This document shows positions 47,001-55,094 of a stretch of DNA of 64,000 nt, piece after piece. Both the position numbers and the translations under genes were made by a program. Under the pieces are notes generated by a model. That model searched no databases. It was not told where the DNA came from and saw nothing but the letters and a program-made list of their open reading frames with translations. Source of the stretch: Candidatus Krumholzibacteriota bacterium (GTDB taxonomy: Bacteria > Krumholzibacteriota > Krumholzibacteriia > JAJRXK01); contig JAJDAC010000005.1 of the NCBI GenBank assembly GCA_029262065.1, positions 104,708 through 168,707 of the forward strand, written 5' to 3'. Position 1 is the stretch's first letter. The number at the start of each line of letters is the position of its first letter.

Positions 47001-47194
47001 ACGGATCCCGGCGCGCCGTACAGCCAGTGCTTCACCGTGCTGGGATGGAGATCCTCGGTGATGTTGAGCTCATCTTGGTTTTCGAGGAATCGGGCCGCGG
47101 TGGCGGGGCTTACCACAGCCAGCAAGAGAACGAACGCGCCGGCGAGGGCGAACACGGATCTGAAGGGATTCAGTGAAGCGAATCTTCTGTACAC
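44057..47194 (-). CDS. Large secreted protein with a block shared with 19266-22646, and FlgD-like tail
   Basis: 1045 residues from GTG 47194, chosen because GGAGGA lies seven bases upstream and a good signal (SVFALAGAFVLLLAVVSPATA) follows. No catalytic motif was recognised in the first 700 residues, which are beta-rich and Gly/Asn/Pro-rich. The segment SYGVVGNWVVNYEGGPDG ... HNEVRSPQIPWD ... GIFYTWRVRSKD ... IWSPWKN ... IQIALGVVDM ... SPVFDNVSLYKY aligns with its counterpart in the FG-GAP protein. About residues 680-900 contain Rossmann-like strands (ILVVNQHGHGDHEAQYYTAFD, LADYKTIIVLAGDGSLYLL) followed by an Ala/Gly-rich region. The tail is AYPNPFNPTTSVSFEI, IYSVRGQLVRVL, NWNGRDDRGATVATGIYHLR and LIK. 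It is an extracellular protein of unknown activity. Confidence 0.85.
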   Translation of the reverse strand: MYRRFASLNPFRSVFALAGAFVLLLAVVSPATAARFLENQDELNITEDLHPSTVKHWLYGAPGSVEGTFQDSVLPTTPDWQGWTSHDLVNQPSYWQLSLDFAENLNNNGPGNRAMRCGQTPAQQPDWESPGGYGNNWDQSIEFRKTMTDPAVAQLVLLRCYVNYKMEATNDVLLVEYQTVSAGWQMAQRLTGTNEISGTFPAPGSLLLASLSYAANDYPGGDIVVRIRFVSDGYGSDEDKFFQTGSGGCLIDDIEVFHDLDGTGYTLSAEGFESGGPYLWVPANQTCGAGDYAKAFSSMTDTDTCKDNNTGKLGFYDDGTRTGCPPGPGSVSPTHSYGVVGNWVVNYEGGPDGALPLHNEVRSPQIPWDLPGPADDLQSISGCRLKFELWKHLPFENGIFYTWRVRSKDRVSGIWSPWKNGGNRYHGGATGQWVTEEYEVGHLLGVDPSAIQIALGVVDMANDPLAPVFDATISPVFDNVSLYKYQIGGPVWWSDQVNLFQDAFNQSGNTDFSTTAARNALDVRIDASQDVDLDPGTVEPQDYILVNVRELQAGITLDPVNVEMHFALHMNPYFEMSIRPNIMIGGETYEFGAGINGWDIVSGTVAGIPHIVGGVLCPDTYAFLLPDNDFMYPGDVLHYYFEATNSSSEVTVHPGDLGGFGSDVTRTYDRRFTIGALPSITASGQPEILVVNQHGHGDHEAQYYTAFDNLGMIQGQDYDVYTTKAASAGQPNSIGSAGTYGATVAQLADYKTIIVLAGDGSLYLLNDGTQFTGQNGVDDIDLLTDWRNLSGDRNLVFFGDNLATSLQLSSGGPTFLGTMGVQFLGPDVRTTYGSILKNPLIIPTVNAVHPFINSLAVGGPCPTKHPFDEISPLPSAPAAVATHEFTGGVGSVAGVCFDRIVGIDRKVDLTFPFDLGSVFPTKSATGAALLLEEILNSLDHTPGGPPTTVAIPTPGLHAVTAYPNPFNPTTSVSFEIGAASETEVKIYSVRGQLVRVLHDGPLEAGPHRLNWNGRDDRGATVATGIYHLRVESNGETERRKLALIK

Positions 47195-47307
47195 TTGGCA
47201 TTCCTCCGAGGGTGTTGGCTCGCTCGTCCGAGCCTATTTGATGAGCTATGGGGGAGTCGGCCCAGACGCGGAGTTCTTAGGAGCCGCGCCGCCCCCGGAG
47301 AGATTAT

Positions 47308-49557
47308 TTGGCTAAGGCATTGATAAATATAATGTTAGTCGCCGCGGTCGGGCTGTTTTGGATCGCCACGTCCACGGCCGGGGCGGCCCCGCTCCAGGTT
47401 GGAATGCCCGATGCGATCACCCAGGAACTGTGGGACCGGGGAGACGCGGTTGGCGCGCTCGAACACGGGTTGGACAGGGTACGGCAGGCGTCGGAGCAGC
47501 ACGGGTGGAACCACGCGGCCACCCTGAAGGAACTCCGAGGTCTGGGTATGACGCTGACGCGCGCGTTCCTTCGGCAGCGCGCCGCGCAGGTCTTCCATGC
47601 CGTGCATGCTCTGGAGCAACAGGCCGGCGGCGTCGATCCGCACGCACGGGCGGAGACTCTGTACTGGCTGGGGGTGGTCACGCGGCCCGTTCCGTACGAT
47701 GCGGATCGCTTCGCGCAGTCGCAGGCGTTCCAGGACCAAGCGCGGGAGCTTGTCGGTACCATCGACAGCGAGTTGGCGGCGGCGATCCTTCAGCAGGAGG
47801 CGAACCTCCACCGCGCGTTGGGCGAGCGCAAGCTGGCCATGCGACTCTATCGTGATGCGCTGGCAATGCGGCAGAGAGTTTCCGGAAGCAAAAGTTCGAG
47901 CACGCTGGAGTGCGAGTTCTGGCTTGCCAACAACATTGCCGCGTCGCGAGACTTCGACGCAGCCCAACTGAGATTCCAATCTGTATTGGACCGCCTGATC
48001 GAGCTGGGCCGGCCGGACGGCCCCTTGGCGATCGCCTGCACGGACAACCTACTCCGGCTGCGCGGTGTTCCACCGACGTTGGACGAAGCCGAGGCTCTCA
48101 CAACATCAACGTCTTCGCTTCTCGGTCGCAGACTACATCGCTATGGACGTCGCTCGGAGACGGTGATTCGGGCAACGGTCCTTCCCAGGTCCGAGGGGTA
48201 TTCCGCGCCCCGGGCCTGGCGGCTCTGGGAGGCAGGCTACGGTCTACCCGAAGAGGAAGCTTTCCAGCTCTCGATGCTCTCGCGGAACGATGCCGTTGGC
48301 TCCCGCCTCCGCGCCGATGTGCTGACGCGCGAACAGCAGTTGGAACGCACTCCCTCCGAACCAGTGGTTCCCCAACTCGAGTCGCTGATCTCGTTGCTTG
48401 AGTCGGAGCTTGCCCTGTCGCGACACGAACGCGCATTGCTGGGAGATCCAGCCGACTTCCGCGACCAGGATTTCGCGGCGTTGCAGAGCGCGCTTCGCAA
48501 AGACAGTGCCCTGGTAGGTTTCGCGCGGCGCAGTGGAGCCTGGGCTCATACGTCGCAGGCGTGGGCGTACGTGGTGCGCCCGAGCGGGCCGGTCCAAACC
48601 GTTCTGGTCGACGACGATGGCTCGATGCGAAAACACTGGGACGACTACACGGAGGGCTTGAAGCGGGCCGCGGCCTGGCCACTCCGATTGCCGGAAGACC
48701 CCGAACTGGATCGCTTGGCCGCGGAACTGGGTGCGCGATTCCAGGATCGGTTGAGCCCCCTGTTGCACGACGTGCGCAGCTTGATCGTGTCCGCGCCCGG
48801 TGGGCTGTTCGGATTCGGGATGGAGGGGTTCATTCTTCCGGGCGGGGAGTCTTTGGCCGATCGTTTCGATGTGTCCTACACCTGCTCAGCCCGCGCCTTC
48901 GTGTTGCAACGGGACGAGTCCGCGCGACGCGGTTGGACCGGCCGAGCGGTCGTTGCTGGGTTGCCAGGGGACGACACTCTTCCCTACGCCGGCCGTGAGG
49001 TTGACCGCGTGCGCACCATCCTGGCGGGAACGAACCTCCAATCCGATCCCATCGAACTTCCGCGGTTGTCTTCGACGGACGTGCGCGACGCTTCCGTCGT
49101 GCATCTGGCTACCCATGCGGTGTTCGACATCTTCTTCCGCGGCGAATCGTTCCTGGTGACCGAGACCGACGATGGCGGCATGACGCAGGGCAAGATCACG
49201 GCGCGCGGCGTGGAACTGGGTTGGGATCTGCGAGGGCAGTTGGTGGTTCTGAGTGCGTGCCAAACCGGCGGGCGGACGCTTGCCTCACCGAATAGTCTGG
49301 GTATGTATCAGTCGCTGCTTCGGGCGGGTGCGGTTTCCGTGGTGGTGAGTTCGTGGAAAGTTGATGACGCTGCAACCTACCTGCTCATGGAACGCTTCTA
49401 CCAGAATCTCGTGGAGATCGGTGCTCCACAGGACAAGGCGCGTGCATTGAACGAAGCGAAACGATTCGTGCGCGACCACGTGGCTGCCGATGGCAGTCGG
49501 CCCTTCGCGCATCCGGTGTACTGGACAGGGTTTGTGCTGATCGGCGATCCCTACTGA
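47308..49557 (+). CDS. Exported TPR-CHAT (caspase-like) protease
   Basis: 749 residues from TTG 47308, supported by GGAG seven bases upstream; ATG 47332 is the alternative. The N-terminus (LINIMLVAAVGLFWIATSTAGAAP) is a signal peptide or membrane anchor, so the protein should act outside the cytoplasm. Residues about 40-270 form TPR-like helical pairs, and 460-749 the CHAT domain. The catalytic pair is visible: His603 in HLATHAVFD and Cys651 in VVLSACQTGG, with typical downstream segments GMYQSLLRAGAVSVVVSSW and MERFYQNL ending YWTGFVLIGDPY. CHAT proteins are caspase-related cysteine peptidases. It converges on the sigma/anti-sigma operon (stop codons overlapping by seven bases), suggesting a functional link. 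Confidence 0.9.
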   Translation: MAKALINIMLVAAVGLFWIATSTAGAAPLQVGMPDAITQELWDRGDAVGALEHGLDRVRQASEQHGWNHAATLKELRGLGMTLTRAFLRQRAAQVFHAVHALEQQAGGVDPHARAETLYWLGVVTRPVPYDADRFAQSQAFQDQARELVGTIDSELAAAILQQEANLHRALGERKLAMRLYRDALAMRQRVSGSKSSSTLECEFWLANNIAASRDFDAAQLRFQSVLDRLIELGRPDGPLAIACTDNLLRLRGVPPTLDEAEALTTSTSSLLGRRLHRYGRRSETVIRATVLPRSEGYSAPRAWRLWEAGYGLPEEEAFQLSMLSRNDAVGSRLRADVLTREQQLERTPSEPVVPQLESLISLLESELALSRHERALLGDPADFRDQDFAALQSALRKDSALVGFARRSGAWAHTSQAWAYVVRPSGPVQTVLVDDDGSMRKHWDDYTEGLKRAAAWPLRLPEDPELDRLAAELGARFQDRLSPLLHDVRSLIVSAPGGLFGFGMEGFILPGGESLADRFDVSYTCSARAFVLQRDESARRGWTGRAVVAGLPGDDTLPYAGREVDRVRTILAGTNLQSDPIELPRLSSTDVRDASVVHLATHAVFDIFFRGESFLVTETDDGGMTQGKITARGVELGWDLRGQLVVLSACQTGGRTLASPNSLGMYQSLLRAGAVSVVVSSWKVDDAATYLLMERFYQNLVEIGAPQDKARALNEAKRFVRDHVAADGSRPFAHPVYWTGFVLIGDPY

Positions 49558-50243
49558 TTCAGCCACCTCTGGGCCGTCTCGCCCGTGGGTCCACGAGCCG
49601 CGACTTCGCGCAGAAGTTCGTGTGCTTCGTCCCGCCGCTCCAGGTGCAGCAGCGCCGCGGCCTTGGTGAGTCGAAGTTCGTCGTTCCAGGGGTACGGTAG
49701 GGTCCGGTTGTCGATCGCTTCCAGCGCGGTGAAGGCTCGGGTGGCGTCGCCCTGCTGCAGCCACACGTTGGCCAGATACAGGCGACGCAGTTGGTCGAGT
49801 TCGCCCCAGGGTTCGCCGTCCAACAGTTCCGCGGCTCGGATCAGGTCGCGCGCTTCGTAGGCTTCCAGTGCCTGTCCAAGGGAGATCTTCGCGTTGCTAC
49901 CACGCAGCTCGATTTCCTGCGGACGCGTTTGGATCCAGTACTCCGGAGTCGGCGCCGCGGAAGGACGCAACATCAGAAGGAGCGCGGCCGCGATCGTCGC
50001 CACCGCAGACAGACGGATGATCGTCTGCGGGCGCCATCGTCCGGTACGCGGGCGCGAGATCTGCCGTGCCGGTGTGCCGTCTGCGCGCGCGCTTTCCATG
50101 CGCAGAGTTTCCGTTCGGAACCATTCCTCGCAGGCTGCGCAGGACTTGAGGTGCGCGATGGCGTTGGCCTTCTGCTCCGGAGCGAGCAGTCCGTGCGCCA
50201 GTTCGAGGATCGCGTCGGCAGAGAGGTGGTCGTTACGGGACAT
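49551..50243 (-). CDS. Membrane anti-sigma factor: zinc finger, one TM helix, TPR
   Basis: 230 residues from ATG 50243, with GGAGGG six bases upstream; it starts 11 bases before the sigma gene ends, so the two are coupled. The N-terminus carries an anti-sigma zinc finger, H31-x3-C35-x2-C38 (AHLKSCAACEEWF). A transmembrane helix follows (TIIRLSAVATIAAALLLMLR, about 75-95). The rest is TPR-like (GQALEAYEARDLIRAAELLD, YLANVWLQQGDATRAFTALE, TKAAALLHLERRDEAHELLR). The layout places the zinc finger in the cytoplasm holding the sigma factor and the TPR outside, where an exported CHAT protease could reach it. Confidence 0.82.
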   Translation of the reverse strand: MSRNDHLSADAILELAHGLLAPEQKANAIAHLKSCAACEEWFRTETLRMESARADGTPARQISRPRTGRWRPQTIIRLSAVATIAAALLLMLRPSAAPTPEYWIQTRPQEIELRGSNAKISLGQALEAYEARDLIRAAELLDGEPWGELDQLRRLYLANVWLQQGDATRAFTALEAIDNRTLPYPWNDELRLTKAAALLHLERRDEAHELLREVAARGPTGETAQRWLNQ

Positions 50244-50958
50244 GGTCGCCCTCCGGGCCCGGGTGGATCGCACGAAAGGCCTCCCAAAGCGAGGCGAAGC
50301 AACCCGGCGGCAAGTCGTGGGATCGGAGTCCCTTGGATTCCATGCAGGCCGTGATCTTCTTCCGACACTCGAGCTGGATCACGTCGACGTGACCGGGGCT
50401 TGCCGCGACATCAGGATGGACTGCGATCTTCTTGCTGGGCATATCGTAGAACGTGCGAAAGATCCAGATCACGCGATGCCGGGCTCCGAGTCGACCGACG
50501 CACTCGGTGAGCGCCTCGGCGAAGGTGCGCTGGTCTGCCTCGACGTTGGCGTGCGACGGAGACGTCGGACGGATCGCGTCCAGAGTGTCCGGCTCGGCGA
50601 GGATACGCCGCTTTCTCACGTTCGCGCGAATGTCGTCCACCAGACCGTTCCGTATGGCTGAAGATACGTAGCCGTAGATCTTCTGCGGCTCGCTGTGCTG
50701 TGGCTTCCATTGACCGGAGTCGATCCGCGACAGCAGATCTAAGGATTTTTCTGAGATCAGGTCTTCCCGGTCCTGGGGGGAGTGCCGGCCCAGGGACTGT
50801 TCGTGGCGCGTGAGGCAGGCGGATACCGCCGACTGCAGAAGCAGCCAGAGGTCGCCCCGAGCCGATTCGTTCTCGGGCGCGTCGGCCGCGGTCTGGGCGA
50901 GTTGCGCGAGGTGACGGGGCCAGGTGAGCCGGTCGGGGGGAGGGGGCGGAGACGACAT
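50233..50958 (-). CDS. Sigma-70 family RNA polymerase sigma factor
   Basis: 241 residues from ATG 50958; no clear ribosome site is seen, only CTCCCCCC, so a leaderless message is possible. Region 2 is recognisable in SPQDREDLISEKSLDLLSRI and KIYGYVSSAIRNGLVDDIRA, and region 4 in VGRLGARHRVIWIFRTFYDM followed by KKIAVHPDVAASPGH. The protein is unusual in having a Pro/Trp-rich N-terminal extension and an extended C-terminus (LRSHDLPPGCFASLWEAF). Its operon partner is the zinc-finger anti-sigma factor. Two partial copies of its 5' end lie at 55095-55210 and 61499-61530. Confidence 0.82.
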   Translation of the reverse strand: MSSPPPPPDRLTWPRHLAQLAQTAADAPENESARGDLWLLLQSAVSACLTRHEQSLGRHSPQDREDLISEKSLDLLSRIDSGQWKPQHSEPQKIYGYVSSAIRNGLVDDIRANVRKRRILAEPDTLDAIRPTSPSHANVEADQRTFAEALTECVGRLGARHRVIWIFRTFYDMPSKKIAVHPDVAASPGHVDVIQLECRKKITACMESKGLRSHDLPPGCFASLWEAFRAIHPGPEGDHVP

Positions 50959-51173
50959 GGGGGGAGTGTACCTGGGTACTCGGCACCTGCTGACTTTTTC
51001 TTATCCAGCCTGACGCCTCGGCCCTACCGATTGCGGTTGAACGGGTAGACGAGGCACTCCGTCCTGGTACTTACAACGAAAGCCTTGAATACGATACACA
51101 TCGAGTGTGCGGTCGAGCCCCAAGCGGCGTTGTGATCTCGGAATCCACAACCACCCAAGCCCAGGGGCGCACC

Positions 51174-53903
51174 ATGCCATTGCGACTGCTACTACTCTGC
51201 TTTCTCCTTCTCGCCGCGCCGGCTCTGGCCGATTTCGGGGGCCAGATGGTCCAGGTCGATGGCGGCATCGACTACCATCGCCTGGGCGACATGGTGATCG
51301 GCGCCGATGGGGCCATGTACGCCGGATCCACTGAATCGGGTGTCTATCGGATCGTCCGGAGCCAGGACGGCGGGTTCAGCTGGGAGCTATGGGGCGAGTT
51401 GAGCGAGTCCGATCCCGACGCATCCTTATATGGGGCCCGCATGGCGATGGGACTTGGCAGCCCCGAACAGATTGTCGTGGCGTGGGTATCGACGCGGCCC
51501 GGCGTGAGCGAGGCCAAGTGCAGCGTGGCCGACACGAGCGGCAACTCGCCGGTTTGGAGCACTACAGTATTCTACGCAACTGTCTCGAGCCTCACGGTGG
51601 ATGTGTCCACGTCGGAGCTTCCGGTGGGTCCCGCAACAATCTTCGCCGTGTGCAAGGCAGGGAGCGAGCTGCGATTCACGCGCTCGCTCGACGGCGGCTC
51701 CACGTTCAGCCCGACCATCAACTTGACGGACAACCGCTATTTGGCGGTCGATAAGTTCGATATTGCTGGCGATCGTGGCAACGTGGTGCAGGTGGCCTTC
51801 ACGACGCGCCAGATCGGCCCCGAATTCTGGGTTGATGAGACTCGGATCTATCATACGTCCGGCATCCAGAACGGCACGGATCGCGCGGACTGGTTTCCAG
51901 AGTACAACGTCAAAACCTACGATGGCGACTGCGACATCTCCCTGGCCACGTCGCAGAACACCGATGACGTGGTGCTGGCGGTCAATCGAGACCCTTCCGA
52001 GCACGATCACTCGGTCTTGTTCAGTAGCTGGGATGCCGGACGGCAATGGACACAGGCGTCCGTGAGCCTGGCCCCGTTGAGTATCGTCACGGCCGCCTGG
52101 GGAGACGACGGTTTCGCGCTGGCCGGCAACGCGTACGATGACATTGTGAACATGGCCAAGCCCGAAGGACCCTTGGATGGAGCCTGGTTGATCGAGCCGT
52201 TTCTCGAAGCCGATCCCCACTACCGCGACATTGCGTTCGCCAGCCATCCCAATGGCGAGTTTGCCGCGATGGTTCAGAGCCACCATGGCGATACCGGACA
52301 ACGTAAGTGGTTCGATGCAGAGTGGTTCGCAGACCCAGGGTATGGCGTTCCCGAATGGCCCGAGCGGCTCGAGTGCGCGCCAGGTGGGAACCATTCCATG
52401 ACCTCTTCGCCCGCGCTGTCCGACCTGGACGGCGATGGCGACTACGAATTGTTGTACACCACCTCGTACCCGGATGGCCCTCTGGACACGTTGCACGCCT
52501 ATGATCTCGAGACGAATACTCGAGTGGAACTGGGCAGTCCCGGCTCGCTCGGAAAGAACAGTGCTCCGGCCACCATCGACATGTTCGGCGATGGCGTTAA
52601 AGACATCTTCGTAGGTAATGAAACCGGTCAGGTTGCCGGCTACGAACCGAATGGCACGGCGCTCGGGAACTGGCCCGTAGATCTGGGCACTGGGTCGCCG
52701 GCCTTCGTGAGCTGTGGTCAGGTGACGGGCCTCGCTCCCGGAGAGGTCGTGGCCGCCAGCGGTAGCCAGGTGTGGGTGCTTCGCGCCGACGGAACCCCAG
52801 CGTCCGAATTTCCGTACGCGCCTCCGTCGTATGCCGGTGACGTCGTGGGACGCGTGGCGATTGGCGACGTGACCGGCGATGGCTCCACCGAGTTGGTCGC
52901 GGTGTTCGAGTTTGCGGTCGCACTGTTGGACCGCGCGGGGAATCTGCTCGAAGTGCTTGATCAAGGGCCACAGGGCCCGTCGGCCGGCGCAAGCCTGGTC
53001 GACTTCGACGACGACGGCGATCTGGAAATCGTGGTACCCAAGGTCGACGGAACCGTCTTGCTCATGCACCACGACGGGTCGAGCTATGGACCGGCGTGGC
53101 CCTGGGACACCGGCACTGGATCGCCGGTGAGCGCCGTGGCCATTGCGGACGTTTTCTTCGACGACCAGCGCGATCTCATCTTCACCACGTTGAACGGAGA
53201 CATGTTTCTGCGCACGGCCAACGGTGTTACACCCGGCGGTTGGGTCGAATCGTTGGGAACGCCCGACGATCAACCCAACGAGCCCATCGTGGCTGCGCTG
53301 GCTCCGGGTGCGGCCAACGTGGCTGCAGGAGGCCCCGGCGGATACGGGTACGTGTGGAACGAAGATGGCCTTACCGAAGGCTGGCGACGTGACATGCGCG
53401 GACCCATCGAACACTCGATGGCCGCCGGCGATGTGGACGACGATGGCCTGACCGAACTGGTCGTGCCCGCGGGAAACTATTTCTACGTGCTGGACATGGG
53501 CGTGGCTGCCGCCGGTCCGCAGAAACGTTGGCTCATGAGTGGAGCGCGGGCCAGCCGCAGTGGCTGCGCCGACTGTGGCCCGCGGCAGGTCACCGCTGTC
53601 GAGGAACGAACTCCGACGTCGGTTGCGCTGCTTCGGCAGAACGCGCCTAATCCGTTCAATCCGCGGACCACGATATCGTTTGCGGTGACGGGGACGCGGT
53701 CGTCCGCCGTGCACTTGGCCGTGTACGATGTGCGGGGCCGGTTGGTGCGGGAGCTCGCCAGCGACACGCGGGATCCGGGAGAATTCTCGGTGGTTTGGGA
53801 TGGTCGGGACAATCACGGGAGAGATGTGGTCTCGGGCGTCTACTCTTATCGCCTGAGTGTGGGCGGGCAGGTTCAGACGCGGAAGATGACGCTGGTGCGT
53901 TGA
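51174..53903 (+). CDS. Secreted protein: BNR-like start, FG-GAP repeats, FlgD-like tail
   Basis: 909 residues from ATG 51174; a longer frame to 51105 lacks a leader. The signal is MPLRLLLLCFLLLAAPALA. The first half contains BNR/Asp-box-like turns (SQDGGFSWELWGELSES, FTRSLDGGSTFSPTINL, FSSWDAGRQWTQASVSL), as in sialidase-type propellers. The second half has FG-GAP/VCBS repeats (SDLDGDGDYELLYTTSY, GDVTGDGSTELVAVFE, VDFDDDGDLEIVVPKV, GDVDDDGLTELVVPAG). The tail is complete: NAPNPFNPRTTISFAV, VYDVRGRLVREL, VVWDGRDNHGRDVVSGVYSY and MTLVR. It is divergent from the sigma factor operon; the 215-base gap should hold both promoters. Extracellular, function unknown. Confidence 0.87.
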   Translation: MPLRLLLLCFLLLAAPALADFGGQMVQVDGGIDYHRLGDMVIGADGAMYAGSTESGVYRIVRSQDGGFSWELWGELSESDPDASLYGARMAMGLGSPEQIVVAWVSTRPGVSEAKCSVADTSGNSPVWSTTVFYATVSSLTVDVSTSELPVGPATIFAVCKAGSELRFTRSLDGGSTFSPTINLTDNRYLAVDKFDIAGDRGNVVQVAFTTRQIGPEFWVDETRIYHTSGIQNGTDRADWFPEYNVKTYDGDCDISLATSQNTDDVVLAVNRDPSEHDHSVLFSSWDAGRQWTQASVSLAPLSIVTAAWGDDGFALAGNAYDDIVNMAKPEGPLDGAWLIEPFLEADPHYRDIAFASHPNGEFAAMVQSHHGDTGQRKWFDAEWFADPGYGVPEWPERLECAPGGNHSMTSSPALSDLDGDGDYELLYTTSYPDGPLDTLHAYDLETNTRVELGSPGSLGKNSAPATIDMFGDGVKDIFVGNETGQVAGYEPNGTALGNWPVDLGTGSPAFVSCGQVTGLAPGEVVAASGSQVWVLRADGTPASEFPYAPPSYAGDVVGRVAIGDVTGDGSTELVAVFEFAVALLDRAGNLLEVLDQGPQGPSAGASLVDFDDDGDLEIVVPKVDGTVLLMHHDGSSYGPAWPWDTGTGSPVSAVAIADVFFDDQRDLIFTTLNGDMFLRTANGVTPGGWVESLGTPDDQPNEPIVAALAPGAANVAAGGPGGYGYVWNEDGLTEGWRRDMRGPIEHSMAAGDVDDDGLTELVVPAGNYFYVLDMGVAAAGPQKRWLMSGARASRSGCADCGPRQVTAVEERTPTSVALLRQNAPNPFNPRTTISFAVTGTRSSAVHLAVYDVRGRLVRELASDTRDPGEFSVVWDGRDNHGRDVVSGVYSYRLSVGGQVQTRKMTLVR

Positions 53904-54034
53904 GCTGACAGCGAACAAATAGTGAGCATCCCCATTGCCCGGGGACGAGGAGTGTCGGTCGGGACGTGCGCACGTGGAAGGCGGAGCAAGCGTGTGTCGC
54001 CGACCGCTTGGCGAAGATTTGTCGCAACGAAACA

Positions 54035-54062
54035 TCACCCGGGTAACACGTTGCGATATCGC
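54035..54062 (+). repeat. Intergenic repeat, copy 1 (cacccgggtaac..cgttgcga)
   Basis: catcacccgggtaacacgtt and the following gcgatat recur, with one or two changes, at 61558-61587. Both copies are intergenic. Flanking bases also show weaker similarity (a tgggac motif some 25-40 bases downstream). Confidence 0.45.
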
Positions 54063-54087
54063 TACATGGTTTGAAGGCTGGGACTCG

Positions 54088-54324
54088 TCAACTCTCCACG
54101 TTCATCTCGATGTCTATGTGGTCGCCCTTCTTCCACCCGGGCATGTGATCCTGCAGGTGCATGTGGCAGTCTTCCGCGCTCTCGAGGTGTTTCGCAACCG
54201 CGTTCGCGAACGCCGCGATGGCTTTCATGTCTTCTTTGGTGCCCTTGATGATGATGGACCGGCCTTCGACGGCCATGGGGCCTTCTTCGTCGGAGTACAG
54301 CCGCTGGTCTGGTGTGTAGATCAC
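54088..54324 (-). CDS. Small cytoplasmic protein, possibly Imm32-like
   Basis: 78 residues from GTG 54324, with no strong ribosome site. The sequence has clear amphipathic alternation (RSIIIKGTKEDMKAIAAFAN, VAKHLESAEDCHMHLQDHMP, KKGDHIDIEMNVES). It ends with an HxHL motif (CHMHLQD) followed by a strand, a layout seen in small Imm32-type and related immunity or sensing domains. No toxin gene is adjacent. Assignment is tentative; the coding potential itself seems good because the shadow frames are poor. Confidence 0.5.
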   Translation of the reverse strand: MIYTPDQRLYSDEEGPMAVEGRSIIIKGTKEDMKAIAAFANAVAKHLESAEDCHMHLQDHMPGWKKGDHIDIEMNVES

Positions 54325-54435
54325 ATCGACTAAAGGCGGAAGCGGAAGTCTGCCTGCGGGTATAGCCTCTTCGGATAGTCATTCCAAGCAAGAGCTGCCC
54401 CCCTAGATGGTCTGGGCTGTGTCGCCCACCACTCC

Positions 54436-55047
54436 CTAGAACTGAGCCTTCACGGCACCCCAAGACTTCGTCGGCGCGCCAACAGGCGTGTCGGCCGAAG
54501 CGTTGACTACCGCGCACCCGGGCGGATAGACGCCACCAGGATCGGCGGTCGCGTAGTCCAGGTACCGTGATTGCGGTCCGTCGCAGCCCAGGAATTCTGG
54601 AAACGGCATCACCGGACTTGGCGGCCGGAAAGGGCCGACGCACACGAGACCATCACTGACGCCGTCGGGAACCAGTATCTCGAAGGTGCCGAGGAGCACA
54701 GGATCGGGTTCGAGATAACAAGACAGAAGATCTACCAGGAAGTTGTCGTCTTCTCCGAAGTTCACGCAATCGGTCTGACTGGGGCATGAGCTGCTGAGGA
54801 GTGTCATTCCAGAGGTCAGACCGACGCTGAATGCGTAGGCTTCGAAACCAACGTCAACGCCGAACGCTGCTACGTATGCAGTGACGGTCTCTCCGGGGCC
54901 GGCTTCGGCGGACGTTGCAAGTGTGTCGAGGTTGAAGAACACGCCTATTTCCTCGGCCGACGCGGTAGGGGCTCCGACCAACAGCACCGAGAGCAAGGCT
55001 CCAGACATTTGAATCGCTCGGGGTGGCATGGCAGACAGACACGACAT
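54436..55047 (-). CDS. Exported cohesin-like beta-sandwich protein
   Basis: 203 residues from ATG 55047 (GGGAG upstream); GTG 55080 adds MHVVPAIGSNP. The signal is IQMSGALLSVLLVGAPTASA. The mature part starts IGVFFNLDTLATSAEAGPGE, then TVTAYVAAFGVD and EAYAFSVGLTSGM, with a strand pattern like exported beta-sandwich proteins containing a cohesin-type fold. Four to six Cys residues (SCPSQTDC, LSCYL, GLVCV, LGCD) could pair. No family is assigned. Confidence 0.65.
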   Translation of the reverse strand: MSCLSAMPPRAIQMSGALLSVLLVGAPTASAEEIGVFFNLDTLATSAEAGPGETVTAYVAAFGVDVGFEAYAFSVGLTSGMTLLSSSCPSQTDCVNFGEDDNFLVDLLSCYLEPDPVLLGTFEILVPDGVSDGLVCVGPFRPPSPVMPFPEFLGCDGPQSRYLDYATADPGGVYPPGCAVVNASADTPVGAPTKSWGAVKAQF

Positions 55048-55094
55048 TGGGTTGCTCCCGATTGCGGGGACTACGTGCACACAAGGAGGATACC

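Noticed and set aside
51426..54038. 870-codon open frame antisense to the BNR/FG-GAP gene
   Set aside because: A mirror frame of high-GC coding sequence. The plus strand has a signal peptide, repeats and a FlgD-like tail; the minus frame is His/Arg-rich without motifs.
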